This document shows, one piece after another, positions 40,955 through 54,568 of a stretch of 64,000 bases of DNA. The number at the start of each line of letters is the position of its first letter. The first letter of the stretch is position 1. The position numbers and the translations under genes were made by a program. This stretch comes from Alitta virens (Eukaryota; Annelida; Polychaeta; Phyllodocida; Nereididae): NCBI GenBank assembly GCA_932294295.1, contig OW028581.1, positions 13,304,162 through 13,368,161 of the forward strand. Direction: 5' to 3'. Below the pieces are notes generated by a model. It searched no databases, was not told the origin of the DNA, and saw nothing but the letters and a program-made list of their open reading frames with translations.

Positions 40955-40973
40955 CCACAGGGGATATCGGGGA
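40955..40973 (+). promoter_or_regulatory. Polypurine-tract-like sequence before the 3' LTR
   Basis: ACAGGGGATATCGGGGA directly precedes the 3' LTR. It is mainly purine but interrupted by TATC, so assignment rests on position. Confidence 0.45.
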
Positions 40974-42244
40974 TATCGTATGGTGCCAGGAAGAGCACCC
41001 TACGACCTCCAGCAATTAATAATATATAGAATGTGTTTGTTAACTAGTAACTGACCCAATTATGTCAATTATTTAATAATCCGTTTTGCAGCTCATTAAT
41101 GACAAAACGGTAGTATATAGTATTTTTGTATGTAACATATATGTACGTAATTGTTCTGTAATAATTAATTGGATGATTATAATATGTGTGATGATATTTG
41201 ATGTTTGTAGTTTGATGAAGATGAAACTTGTGAAGATATATGAGATATCTGACATCTCCCATTTCTTAATGTACTTTATTGTCTCAACATATGTATTTCT
41301 GTACACATACCCACTATAAGGGCTCTACTGTATCATTAATGTTTTTCTCCCATATGTAGGGAAACTAAATTGTGATGATTTACTAATGTATACTTACTAA
41401 TGTATTACAATTTTGAAATGAATGTAGTAGAATTACTAGTTAACATATTGGAATATGAGCACACATTCCTTGGTCAGTAAAACACAGAAGGGTAAAACTA
41501 AAAATAGCTCTAATCTCCAAGCAGACTGCTGCAGGAAACTGGCATGGCTCACCATGCCACTCTACAGCAGGCCATAGAGGGGGGGAACAGGTATTGAGTA
41601 TAAAATCAAGGTAAGGGGCTGGGGTTAGTCAGATCTAGAGAAGAGAAGAAGAGAGAAGAGAGCTAGAGAGAAAGAGAGAGAGAGAGAAGAGCAGCCAGTT
41701 GGAAAGAACTGAGCACCCAGAAGATTGAGGATAGAAAAGATAGAATTTGAAAGTTTAGTAATTATAATTTAAATGTCAGGTTATACGACAAGTGTATGAC
41801 CAAGGAATGATGTGCACTTTTGTTTAAGGTATGTGAATTTGCTTTTTGTTTAGTGTGTGTAATCATATGCCTTTAAATGTTATGTCTGACAATTGTGTGA
41901 ATTTTAAATAGATTAAAGGTTCGAAATTTATTTCTCCTAGAATTCTAGTTAATTACTGCAATCAGAATCTAGTGACCTATAACGGAAAGACTAGAAAAAT
42001 TTCTGAAAAACACAAAATATTAATCCAGACTCAGCAATTTCATACTGAGCCGAGACATATTTAAATTGGATTTGATGCCAAATCAGCAGTATATATAGAC
42101 AGATAAATAATAGAAAGAATTTCTGACAGATTAGGCTTTTGGCCGCGCTCAGAATTTCCATACTTTTGATAAGACTTCGGTCACCTAGTTTAAGATCCCG
42201 GATTTGGACTAATTAGTTTAACGAGCTATTAGTGCCAATCAATA
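40974..42244 (+). repeat. 3' LTR
   Basis: The 1,271-base repeat is nearly identical to the 5' LTR, with a shorter G tract at about 41,579. It ends in CAATCAATA followed by the CTAT target duplicate. Confidence 0.93.
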
Positions 42245-42249
42245 CTATG

Positions 42250-42349
42250 GAAAGCACATACTGAATGAAATTATCAATTGAAACTATTAATAGATAAATT
42301 TATACAGTCAGACTATTAATAGTGATAATTTCATTCAGTATGTGCTTTC
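42250..42349. mobile_element. 100-base hairpin (MITE-like) next to the LTR element
   Basis: Arms begin GAAAGCACATACTGAATG and end with its inverse CATTCAGTATGTGCTTTC. The match extends for 27 bases without mismatch, then for about ten more after a seven-base insertion. It starts one base after the target duplication, so the retrotransposon landed at the edge of this hairpin. Confidence 0.85.
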
Positions 42350-45300
42350 ATCCCTTTTACAATTGATACAGTGCAATACTCCTATAGATACATAAATAAA
42401 CGACAATTAACATTATTGGCATCTGAAGTCCCTAATTCAAATTCATTATTCGATATTGTTGACATAAAATCGGACCATGAGTAGAGTTGGTCAATATTAA
42501 ATGATATTTTTTTGGTTTACAATAATTCTAAAAAAAGAATGTGTAACTAATGCAGATTGCTATACCAGAATTTTAACAAAATATAACTACAAAACGGAGG
42601 AAAAATTCACATCGTATTTACCAGATCACTTCGTAATAATGTTAGCTACATAATATTCTTAAATATGAACATCAATTTACAAGCCTTGCTAAGTTCACCG
42701 CCACACCAAAATTGCAAAAAGAATTGTATCTTTAAGATTTCTGTACATAGCTGAATTTGTGGCTGATGTTACAACCAATAGCTAGCACTTATTGCCAAAT
42801 TAGCTGACCTGGCAGGTTATAGGCCCTATTAGTTTATTTGGCAGCTGACCTGGCAGGTTATAGTTTATTTGGCAGGCTGACCTGGCAGGTTATATTAGTT
42901 TATTTGGCAGAAAGCATTCATGTTTACCATACCCAGAACACTTACTGGTATTTGTAGCTATTTGTCAACAAGCCTTACGTGATAATCTTGCTTGGTAAGC
43001 AAAGAAGTCTGCCTGGCAAATTACCTTGCTGACATTATAATGTTTTATCAGCATTGCTGATTTGCAATTTCTGAGTCGTTTTATGAAAAATTTAGGTCAG
43101 AATGGTTTCAATTCATGCTACAAAGTTTGTTAGATAGGAATACAAATTGTATGGTTAATCTCACCCTGAGTGCTTATGAATAAGCTCATTCATGATCGCA
43201 TTGTATGCATTTAGTCTTGATTGATCCTAGCAGCGATACAGTTGTTTGTGGTCAAATTTTGTTTATAAGCATTATGGTAAGTCTGCAAAAATACATATGC
43301 AAATGCATTATTATGTATTAGGTCAACAACCAAATACAACAGCATGAAATTTTCATGTCTTTCAACATGGGTATGATTATCAAAGCTGCTGAGCCAAGTG
43401 TACAAGCATCAGTCATATAAACAAAGGCTATTTCGCATAGCATTAATACCTCGATATAGGTTTGTACTATACAGAACTTGCCCGGTTATGTTGGTAGCTG
43501 TCAAGATATTACACATGCAGTATTCCTTGATGTGGTTCATACAATTATTAAGCACTTGTTTGATTGTTTCAGCCTGGTTTATTAAAAAATAAAATGTAGA
43601 CAGTTTTGAAAATCCTTTAAACTACTGACATCAGTATTAGAAAATTCCACATTTATATTTCTCACTCTCTCGTGTTTGTATTGGTCAAAATAAATTACCA
43701 AAACTCGCACAATATCTACTTGAACTTAAAAAGCTGTTATGTTCATCATTATTGTTTGCTTTATGCTACACCAATGGCAATATAGTGTATATCATTGCAA
43801 AGCTTACATTTTTAGCTTTCATTTGGTTTATTATAAGCCTGATTTGATGTAATATTTGTCATGTTAGGGAAGAAAAACCTCAAAGGTTTGATTTTTTTCA
43901 TGTTTTCAAAAGTTGTCACGATGGGTAATATTCTAATTTTGATATCATAGGGAAGGCAAAGAGCTAGGCAATGCTATCATACATTTTTGGAGACCTGGGA
44001 CATTGGTCTTTCAAAATATTACGAGGCTTTGCCCTCCCAGATGGTACCGACCGACCCCCTGCCTCATGGCCTACCACATGTTGTTCTCTGGTTCCCTGGC
44101 TTGTACGCCTAGGAACATGTACATTCCATTCTGGCTCTCCGCTTGGCTGGCTAAAATTAGCTTAATAGAAGATATCTCGCACTACAAAGCGCTTAACCGT
44201 AAATAAAGCCTGTGTGCAGGTATGACGTACTTCTGATTATTGTTAGGAATCTGACATTAAAATTGGTGTGTGCCGGCCTACAACATCGGCAAGGCTGGAT
44301 CCCAACTGAACAAGGTGGAGGTATTTGGCTGCATTTCAGCAGTAAAACGATTTATCACAACTCTTATCATGCCTTAGCACTGGTATAGCAGTCTCCTACA
44401 GACCTACACTGTAGGGAAACTGGTAGCTACCATTCTCTCATGGTTCAGGATTGGCAGAGGTAAGCAAAGCCATGATTGGTCATTCCATCGTGCTCCCTGA
44501 TCGTTTGGTTTGAACGCATCCACCTTGGAATCAGCCATCGGACACCAGAGAATCAACCAATCAGCAAAATATCATTATCCTGATGAAATTGTCACGTGAT
44601 AATGGCAGCCAGAACCGACTCCTTCGCGCTTGTGAGGGGACCAACTCTGTTATAGAGACCCAACTGTAGTGATTTGTCTTTCAACCATAAGTGAGAACAG
44701 TAGTAAATAATGTTGCTCATGCTTTGAGTTGTTTTTAATCAGGATTTAGCTACACTGTGTTGTATTAGGTTTTGTTATTTTTCTTGGTGGCAAATTTATC
44801 ATGGTTTCCATGTAATGACTCTGACTGCTGTTTCCGCAGCTTTCAAAACAGCCGGGACTTCGTCGTTGCATCTTTCTCTGATCTGAAATTGAACTTGTAT
44901 AACTAAAACATTTATATGTATATATGCTGGACCCTCACAGGACCATATTCAAATTAACACAAGTAGGGTATGGCCTAATTTCATCACACTTTCGAGTAGC
45001 ATTATTATAGAATTATTGCTTGCTGTACATCATTAGAAAGATTAGGTCTTGTAGAAAAGTATGCTTTTTCGAATTAACAGCATTTGTTTAATTGAACCCT
45101 ATTAAAAGGCCATTCAAATACATTGACAATGTATTTTTCTTGGTTCGCGCTCTCTTATGGTTGATTCATGAAATACAACAGAATAATTTGTTCGCAGAAG
45201 ACTTAAAAAGACTGACAGGAGGCCTAAATGAATTATATTCACCAATGACTTCATGGTTATATAGATATCTGACAAGTGCAATCAGCACAATTTTTTCAGA

Positions 45301-45705
45301 GACTAAAATTAAATATCAATTTTTAAACTTGTTAACCTGTCTTTGATTCATTGCAATTTATACTGTAGGCTTTTGAACCCAATTAGTCACTGCAAAAAAT
45401 CAAGAAATGGAGCTCTGCCTTCCGAGCATGATTACACAGCCCGGGATGGACCTAGAAAGACGGTATGCAAAGAAAGGAAATTGCCAGCTCTAAAAGTCAG
45501 TAAAAAAATCAGGGCTCTATTTTAATGACAGATGTAATTAAGTAAAAAGAAATCACAAATCTAACCATATGCACGACAACACCAGACTTACCCTAACTGG
45601 TGACAAGCACATTACTGAGACGGAATTACAAACCGCTCTTAGTGAATTATCACACAAAAATTGCAATTTGAAAGTTTTGGCTGTGTCTAGAGAAAGATGA
45701 CATAC
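42350..45705. other. Intergenic or intronic stretch; one small tandem repeat
   Basis: At about 42,806-42,912 a unit of about 34 bases (GCTGACCTGGCAGGTTATA plus TTTATTTGGCAG) occurs three times. The last exon of RSPH14 should lie here or further left, but I could not identify it. The remainder has only short frames without features. Confidence 0.4.
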
Positions 45706-48700
45706 CTTGTCAACTTGTTTTAAAATTGCTTCTCTTCCCTCAGGTGCTTCTGATAAACTCGTCAAAGCCTGGATGTGAAGAGATAAACACAATACCTTAT
45801 TATATGCACAAGGAATAATCATAACTAGTACCTCCATCAAAGAAATGAGAAAGGCAAACTTAAAAAAACTTGACATGATAGCACTCATAATGGAGAAACT
45901 GGGGAGGCTGTAAACTAGAATGCACAAGGATGTGCACAAAGATGTGATCTAGACATGCTAAGTCTTAAGGGGGGGTTCTCACTGTCACAAGTAAGAGAGA
46001 TGTCTTTAAAAACATTTTCCATTTCTGGGGAAAACACTGTTACACATGTTACACTACAGAGTAGATGCTAAATTAATCTTTTACATAGGACAACAATTAA
46101 TGCGGAGCGGATTACAGACCAATTGCAATAACAGAGAACTGACAGAGTCAGTTTCTCCATTAAAAAAGGGTTCATTGTACCTTCAGAGCATTTAATTTCA
46201 CTTCACTTGATTCATCCTCCATCAGGGCAACGAGTGAATCAACCACCTCGAACTCAAGCGCCGTGTACTTGCCTTTCGTGGTTATTGTGATTCTGAAATA
46301 CATATATATACAAATAAACCACAACAATGAGAACATGAAAGATTATGTTTCTAGGGTTAGCATAATTTCAGGGGAGTCCTGAGCCTTAGTTTCATATCTG
46401 ACAAGGTATTCTGGTCAGCAACAACTGTAAATCTTTGGTATCGAGTCAATTTGTCATACAAATTTATTAGCAGCAAGTATACTACTGTGGTAGCTTCATT
46501 AACCGACTGAGTTTCAACGAAATGGTCATTCGGCAGATTAGCTGTCAACAAGTTTGCCTGTCAACGAGTTGGTAGTTGTGGTCAAAGGTTTGTCAACGAC
46601 TTTGTGTCTCCCAAATTTATACGAGTTAGTTTTTCAACGAATTTGTATCAGGCCTTCTAATGTGTCAACGACTTGGTTGTTGACAAATTTGCATGTTGAC
46701 GAATTGACCTGTATTAAAATCTTTCATACATAATATCGGTTTTAACACATAGGACCAATTATTTCTGTTACAATTTAGATCTATCATATTCAATACCTTC
46801 CTGGCTAACCATTCTACAATATTGATCAATCTAACATAGAAATATTGATATACATGTCTTTTACATAACTTATTATCAAAACATAGCTGCTGCAATAAAA
46901 AAATTATATATATATATTTATAATATAATTCACACACACGTTAATTTTTCAAATTTAATGGATATCAGTGTAAACAGAGTACCTGGGTTTAGGGCCATAA
47001 AGACTACGTAAATACCAAATCATATCAATGTACATGCAATAGTGTTTGAGTTATACTCTGGAAACGAAGTGTGCTGCACACCCGTCAGCCCACTTTTGAT
47101 CGAAGCAGCTAAATTACCTTTTGCAATGCTTTTGCCCGTAAAAAATTGCTAAATACTGATTTAATCCATATTCTTGTGTGCAACCTTCCTGCACTCTAAC
47201 AGTAAGCTAAAGAGCAGCTGCCCACCAGCCAAGTGCTAGTAGACGAGGTAGTTGTGTACCGAGATCGTAATACTATATCCCCAATGACCACCTGAGGTTT
47301 TGACCACTCCTAGTCAACAACCTCACCCCACTAACGGGATTCGAACCAACTACCCTACACATGGGGGTCAGAGGGGACCGGATTCTCCACTATCTTGTGT
47401 GCAACTTTCCTGCACTCTGACAGTAAGCTAAAGAGCAGCTGCCCACCAGCCAAGTGCTAGTAGGCGAGGTAGTTGTGTACCGAGATCGTAATACTATAAT
47501 ATAAAATTGTGTGAACGCAGGGACCAATCTCAATGCTTGTCTGGCTGTCCGAAAAAGTAAGGTGGGTCTAAGGTAAAATGATAAATTTTATAAAAAATAC
47601 TATTTTAATGGTTGAAAATTACCAAGCCTGAAATTAAGAAATAATGTCAAGTCCCCGAAATATATAAAAACAAGCCTGCATTTGGCAAGAACATTACCAT
47701 TTACAAGTTTTATGTCAAACCAACAGCCAATGGATCAATAATTATGCAGGTGGTGTATTATACTTGACAAGTGTGGATGAACACTTTTTTGAAATGACAA
47801 ATACTTACAACATTAAAGCTCCAGCGCTCTTTGCTCTTACTTCCGTACTGTCATCCTTCAGAAGTTCAACCAGTAATGGAACGCATTTGACCTCCACAGC
47901 TTTGTCTTTCCCATCAAGAGGAACGCTGGTAAACACAATTTTATTGAATAAGTTACAGCACTAGAAGAGGGAAGGCAGGACATCGATGTTTCTAGTGTAG
48001 TATTGTTATAATTTAACTGCAGCCGTTTCACAACTAACTCCATGTGTGACTTCGCATTCCCTCACCATAATTGGATGTCGGAAACATGATGATTGCGAGA
48101 GATAGCCGTAATTTTGTTTGGGCACGCGAAAAATCGCCAGGTAATGCAAAATATCATGAGGGAATGAGATAATAAAAAATGTTAATATTCCAGTGGCCTT
48201 GACCATTGAGACGTACTGATCCATTATGCAAACTTTGAGTGGTGTTACAACCTTGTATGTTGAACATTTCTCAAGATATAGCTAATTAGCTACAGCTCTA
48301 GAATTACATTGGTAACTTGGTGGTATCAGCAATGGAGGTATTATAGATGGTATCAGCAACCACTCACCACTTTTTCCTACAACATCAGAAAAAGTAAACC
48401 AAGTTCATAATATTTTTAATGGCATTTGCAGCCAGCATTTCTTTTGGAGATGTTTTTATTGCACTTGACTAGATCCCTGGAGTAAATTAGACCAGGAGCA
48501 GAAACTCATAATTTGCAACATGAGCATGATCTCAGTCTTCTCTCGGATGGTAGGCACTGGAATTCAAGGGCCAGTGAATGGTCATTGTCTTTCATAATTT
48601 TTTATAACTTTCTAATGGCTTGTTTTTCATAGAATGTTTCCAGTTTGTCTAATTTATGTCCAATGATTTTTCCAGCAATTCGTATCACCTTATTTAAACT

Positions 48701-51700
48701 TGGATTGTCACTCAATATGACAGTGGCCAAATCTATTATTCACTTCATTGTCTTTTTAATACTGATTACCTACCACCCAGCACCTTGCTGGGTTCACTAT
48801 CTCTCTAAAATAAATAATATTCACCTAGTATTTAATTTTTCATGCCATCAAAAATCCAATATGTTAACAAACCAAGTGATGACATCACAATGATGCCATT
48901 TCTATTGTATTTCCAATGTTTCGGTCTTGATTTCTTTCAATGTATCATTTATTTTTCGTAATTAATGCCTGATATATTCATTAGCTTACACATATTTAGT
49001 GTGCCTTGATCAAATAAGGTGATTTTCAATCTTTTGATGAAGTTTTAGAAAATAGTAAGTTTGAGCTTTAAGTTAGTTTTTATCTTGTGAAGTAGGCTTC
49101 CATAACATGAATTATTTGATTTTCATTAGTGTATTTAAAAGAAACTGTCACTGCGGGCTTGTCATAGTGTGAATCATTAACCCTGAACAGGCTGACATTG
49201 GTTCAATTACTGTGGCTCCTCAGGGTATATCTTCTCTGTGGCTGAGCCTACTCAAGATGGCCGACGGAGGAGCCAGCTGGGCTGATTTGGAAATTAAGAT
49301 GTGTGTGGCAGGGACTTTGACGAATTTTATAGAGATCCACTTAAGAGCAATATAGACATGTGGCTGCATTTTGAATGTAAGAACAGGCCCGTACAATGTA
49401 AGGCCACAGAGGAGATTCGTAACAACGACCACGGGGCGAACGTCGATTATAGTATGATTCCTTGTTCTGATGTCGTTTTATGAGTCCATCACTGCACACT
49501 ATTGCTTTAAAAGCATCTACAGCTGTTCACACTATACCTTAAGTCCATGATATCCCTGGCAGCTTTTGCACGAATGTCTACAGATTCATGTTTTAGCAGC
49601 CCTGTGAAGACTTCCATTGCTGAATTTTCCAGAGCGTCTTTTGTACTGATTAACATACAATAGTGTAATGTATCCAATATAAGTGCCTGGAAAAACAAAA
49701 TATATATATATCAGTCCTCTTCATAACACACACATCCAAAAAAAGTCATATTTTTAACACGGACATGACATTAGTATATTCATTTTTTAGGCCAGCTATA
49801 AGGGCACTAGATCAGAAGTGGGATCGAGCCCCAAACCTTACACCTATTGCTTTCGGTCAGTGTTACAAACAAAGGTGGCATCCCATGCCGCCTTTAAAAT
49901 AATCATTTAAAGGAAGTGTAAATAGCAATTTTAACCCTAACCCTCCCCCCCCCCCAAAACAAAAAGCAGGTACACTTGATATCTGCGCATGGCAGGACAA
50001 TGATTTTATGTGATTTGCACTGTATTTTTATTATTATTGTGTGTAGCTCAAAATGACCAAAAATACGATAAAAGTTTGGTAACATGGCAACAAAATCCTA
50101 ACTGTGATTCTGGAACTCAGTATTCTTCAACATTCGGTAAACTAATTTACCTTTATTTCATCATGTTCCTCTTTCAGTTTCTTAACCAACTTTGGAACAA
50201 GGCTTGCTTCGACAACCCCCTCAGCTCCTGCAAAATAGAAATGAAAAACGTGAGTTTGTGAAATAAGCTTAAAACTAAAATTTTAAGATGTTAATTTTTT
50301 TTGAGAAAAAATACCTTACCATAAGGTGTCTTTGAAACCATATCAATTGCAAGATGAGCGTTTTTTCTGGTGACCTCATCTTTGTCATCAAACAATAATG
50401 ACAATGCAGTAATTACAGAATTGTGAAGGAAATCATCTCTGCCAATTGCATGACCTGAAATTGAAGGACAGATAACATCATACATGGCCAAATGTGCCAC
50501 GTGCGTTTTCCGTGAGTTGGATAAACGCATGGTTTTTAGCTAATCATAATGAGGCGAAAACCGTGCGTTTTTTATGCGTTTATCCAAACGTAGTTATCCA
50601 TGTAGTTGTATTAAAAGAAAACCATGAATTCTAAGCTTCTACAGGGTGCGCCATAAAAACTTGCACAAGCAGCTACTGCTACCTCTTTTGTTATTACCTC
50701 AATTGACTGTAATCACATGCAGCTGCAATCATACACACGAAAGTAATAATAGTCCTAAATTATGTTTATAAATATATTTTCGTTTTTCCTCAAGAATTAT
50801 AGATAATATGGATCTAAATATAGCACATGCACACTTATCACACCTTCGGGTGATTTTCACCTCGGCTTTTGCAATATAAGCATTAGATTATGTCACTGAT
50901 CATACAGATGTGTAACAGATACCTTTCTTGACCTTTGCTGCCAAAAATAGGGCAAATAGATTCATTTTTAATAAGAAGGTAGAGCATTGACACTTTTGAG
51001 GCGGAAAGTGCCATTTTGGATTTTGGTCAATTTTCTGTCTTTTCTGTCTAATTAACTGGCCAATCCTCCTGAAAATCATGTGATTATTTCGAGATTAGTT
51101 GTAAATTCAAAAAGTCCCTCTGGAATGCCATTATATTTCTCTGTTTTAATTTCATGACCTTGCTGAATCAAAACTGGAACCAACTTTCTTATCATCTAAT
51201 ACCTTGATATACATATGCACATATAAAAAACATTGAAGGAGGATTCTGTGCAAATATTATATTTTCTATGGCTTCAGAGGTGTAGTAACTAGGAAATATC
51301 TAATTTGTAAACTTTCTGCAACTAGAGACACCATGCAAACAGACAGAAATTTGACTTCTGTGATGTGTATCACTCAAAACAAGCCCTGCAGCATACACCC
51401 TCTCAATAATTCAGATACTGATATTGTCTAACATTATAAGATCAAAAATATCACAATGACCAATTGCTTATACCCCTAACTAAATGTGGCAAAACTTTAA
51501 AAGACTTCATAAGCATTTGAGTATCCTAGAGCTATCCCGAAAGTAGAGATGCCTTGTGCAAGTTTTTATGACGCACCCTGTATTTCAGCAATTGTACGTA
51601 AACTCTGTCCAATGAACTACTGATACTAGTTTTTTGAAGCGAAGTTCAAAGTGCCCCATATGATCCGCCAACAGCAGATGGCACAGTGACTTCTATGGCA

Positions 51701-54568
51701 TCAACATCAAATATTATCATTAGCGATGTGTTTCTCACTGTATCTTTTTTGCATCATGAAATACTTTTGGCAGAACAACACTTTTCTTTCCTAATGGACA
51801 TTTTGGGAACTGTTCATATAACACAAGCAAAGAATGAATCTTTCACAATAACATAAAATACTGTTATTCTAACTGATTCTCTGAACAAGATATATAGAGG
51901 CATCGATCAACAAATATATCGAGAACCTCAAGTGTGTGTGTGAATAGGGCTTTTACGTCCTGTATTTCTGCACCAGTTGGGCTAATTAGGACAGGCAGAG
52001 ACCATGGCAATGAGACGAAGGATGAAACAGCCATCCAACTTAGGCTCGACCGGGAATCGAACCTGGGACCCAGCGGTTGGAAGCCCAGAGCACTACCTCT
52101 GAGCTAGGCCCCCGCCCTCGAGAACCTAAAGAATTTGAAGAAAAACCCTTAACAAACATAATGATGTATAGCAATCACAAATACTAAGATTCAATTGGCT
52201 ATACTGTGTGAAGTAGGTAGACATCTTATTACACACGCAAAATCAGTCATCATGTAGTTGCTAAGGTCACTGGTCTTCACGGTAGCTATTCATTAAGTAT
52301 TTTCTGATTTGTGGAAATCAGACTTAAAATTCAATGTATTTTAGGGGTTACTAACACTTTGCTGCAATGGGGCACTTTACAGAGATCTAACCTTAATGTC
52401 AAATAAGGCTACATTCCATGATGAGCATTGATGTACAAGGTTTTTTTAATGCAAAATATTCAGTAACAAAACAACACATGAATATGTATCATTTTAACAC
52501 AGGCGCTTGACGGCGAGTCATACATGATCGTAGTTAATAGAGAAAGGCAGTGCAAAATAGAGTGGGATTTTGCCTGCCTTCTCTTTCTCTATATACTGAC
52601 AGCGCTACAGATACACTTTATCTTTACGTTACTTTGTAGGCAGATAATGTCTTATAATGTATCTCGGCTTGTATCAGTCAGAAATATCTTGTACCAATAC
52701 TCTACCCACATGGTTTTTCTCTTGCAGCTGCCTCAATATTGATGATGTTTTTATGGCAACCTAATGTTTTTATTCCAATGGCAAGCCTAGGCTTTTGTCA
52801 TGTTGTGAAGATACTTATTATAGTGAAACATTAAGACTTATAACAGAAAAACTTGCTTATTTCTTGACCTTTTCGTATCTTATTAAAATTTTGCCCATAT
52901 TTGGTCTTTGAGCATACCCAAATCATGCCAAATACGGACCATCATTTAATGTAATAAAGAATGAAGGGTTTCCTAACCAATTTCCAGTACACACAATTTG
53001 AACTTTGTTTTTGTACCCAACATAAAGTTACCAAATATTGCTATACTACATAAGTCTGCATTATGCCGTACAATTATAGAACACTAACCTTTAATAAAAT
53101 ATAGTTAACTGAGATATAACACTGACATTATTTTCGACAACAAGTTTACATTGAAATTTTAAACCTGTGGAGCTGCCGCTGGAGCCTGCCGTGTGAACTT
53201 ACCAGCAATAACGTACAGACATTCCGTACTCTTCTGCCTGACAGTTGTATCAGGGTCAGTCAAAAGTTTCTTCAGGCTGCTCACGATTCCTGAAATGGTA
53301 ATTTAGAATACTCTGATCAAGTCCTTGATACCAGGCAGCTAATGCTTGGAAACAAACTACAGGAAAAAACATGAATTTATAGTTAGTTCCATAATAAATG
53401 TTCACAGATAGGCGAAACCAGTTCCTTCTGCCAAGTTCATTCTCCCCAGTTCCTTCTGAGGTCCTTCCGAGTTCTTTGGGATAGTGGACTGATTGCATGA
53501 TTTGAACAAATTTGACCCGTTTTGGTGCCAACAATTTTACCTCATTGTCAAGAAACTCTCAAATGAATATCAAAATGAAGTTCGAAAAGTGAAAATACTA
53601 TAATTTAGATAAGTTATTGATACATTTTCATTCATGTAAGGTAAATAGTGTTTTTTGTATGGAGGTTTGAAAAAGTAGGAAGTTTCCCTATTTTGCCCTT
53701 ATTTTGAAAATTATATAGCCATGAGACCCCCAAAAGGCACCACTACACTATTTTAGACATATTATGACAAACTTTTAAGCATGTAGGTGCAATAATGTCA
53801 GAGTTCTGCGCCCGAAACAAAAAAAAATAGAAAAACCATATGGTAAAACATATTCGACATATGTCAATGTGACTATCAAAAGGCACCATTAGGCCATATT
53901 ACTGTAGAAATTTCGTAAGGGTAAGGGTTCTGCTCCAAAAATGGAAGTGTTATGCCCACCCGCCCATCCACCTGACCATCCTCCTCCCCGTCCGTCCGCT
54001 TGTCGGATGGACATTGATAACAAAAACCTGTTTCGAACTTCGCTCGTTGAGGGTTAAAAATGTGCTCTCGCTGACGTCCACGCCCGCGCTTTATAAACAC
54101 GCTGCACTAATTTGTCTTCATTTGACACTGCGCTGCGGTCATATAAATATCACCATCGGCCCGAGGCCTCTGGCATTTTCATATTATGACTTTACATCTA
54201 TTCTATATACTAATTTTACACTTATTTTAGCTTCGCTTCAAGTTTGTGCTTCATCATTGTTGCATTTTTCGCATTGTAATGCCCTGATAACCGACCATGG
54301 CTAAAAGTTTGGAATATATGATTCAATATAGCACCGTTTGAGACTTTTCATTCTATATCTCATATGCAGACAGACCTGTAAATGGACAGTGGATCCTTTT
54401 ACTTGTCATGAAAGCATTAGCAGACATATTTCAATTTGCAAGACAAACAGCTATATACAAACCTTCCCTCAATGCTTCAGCAATGTGCTCTGGGTCATGG
54501 AGGTAATCGCAAAGTGAACGTACTGCCCTCTGACGCGTCAGTAAATTTTCATCATTCAGTTCTCTATC
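45706..54568 (-). CDS. RSPH14: Radial spoke head 14 homolog (HEAT/armadillo-repeat protein), 8 internal exons
   Basis: Minus-strand exons in order are 54,568-54,463; 53,289-53,203; 50,454-50,320; 50,227-50,151; 49,686-49,538; 47,925-47,809; 46,292-46,181; 45,768-45,706. All have GT/AG sites and their phases agree, giving about 282 residues of a roughly 350-residue family. Each exon carries one or two helical repeats. Characteristic segments are LLTRQRAVRSLCDYLHDPEH, KKLLTDPDTTVRQK, RKNAHLAIDMVSKTPYG and VRAKSAGALM. The protein belongs to radial spokes of motile cilia and flagella. The N-terminal exon (right of 54.57 kb) and the last exon were not found. The 54,568 boundary could extend about 20 bases. 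Confidence 0.88.
47172..47498. repeat. tRNA-derived SINE-like unit flanked by a 106-base direct repeat
   Basis: A segment of about 106 bases (47,172-47,277) recurs at 47,393-47,498 with few changes. Between them lies GGGATTCGAACC (47,336-47,347), the reverse complement of a tRNA B box. It falls within an intron of RSPH14. No intact tRNA fold is seen. Confidence 0.55.
50642..51580. mobile_element. Non-autonomous mariner-type DNA transposon
   Basis: Terminal inverted repeats of about 29 bases start CAGGGTGCGCCATAAAAACT at the left and mirror this at the right with one or two mismatches. TA dinucleotides flank both ends, as for Tc1/mariner. The 939-base interior has no transposase frame. It lies in an RSPH14 intron. 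A truncated copy in opposite orientation is at 55,313-55,712. Confidence 0.8.
51930..52120 (-). mobile_element. tRNA-derived SINE
   Basis: On the minus strand an A-box-like TAGCTCAGAGGTAGTGC (52,107-52,090) and a perfect B box GGTTCGATTCC (52,063-52,053) are spaced as in tRNA genes. The acceptor and anticodon stems do not pair well, and the unit continues into a non-tRNA body toward 51,930. It is in an RSPH14 intron. Confidence 0.7.

Larger units (their letters stand above)
25479..42244 (+). mobile_element. Gypsy-type LTR retrotransposon with env, LRR gene and antisense Ly6 gene
   Basis: Two near-identical LTRs (25,479-26,754 and 40,974-42,244) bound a 14.2-kb interior. CTAT at 25,475-25,478 and 42,245-42,248 is a 4-bp target duplication. 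Sense order is gag, protease-RT, RNase H-integrase, a secreted LRR protein and an env-like fusion glycoprotein. A Ly6/uPAR gene follows on the opposite strand. Domain order PR-RT-RH-INT places it in Metaviridae. At 16.8 kb it is two to three times the usual size. The coding part is broken by frameshifts near 31,980, 33,620 and 35,800 and by a stop at 37,206. Confidence 0.93.

Noticed and set aside
45553..45939. 128-codon minus-strand frame
   Set aside because: It contains an RSPH14 exon (45,768-45,706) but reads through both introns; the spliced exon explains it.
49930..49955. Two TAACCC units resembling telomere repeat
   Set aside because: Only two units next to a C run; too short for an interstitial telomere.
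52025..52113. Functional tRNA gene
   Set aside because: A and B boxes are good but acceptor and anticodon stems do not pair and the unit continues as a SINE.
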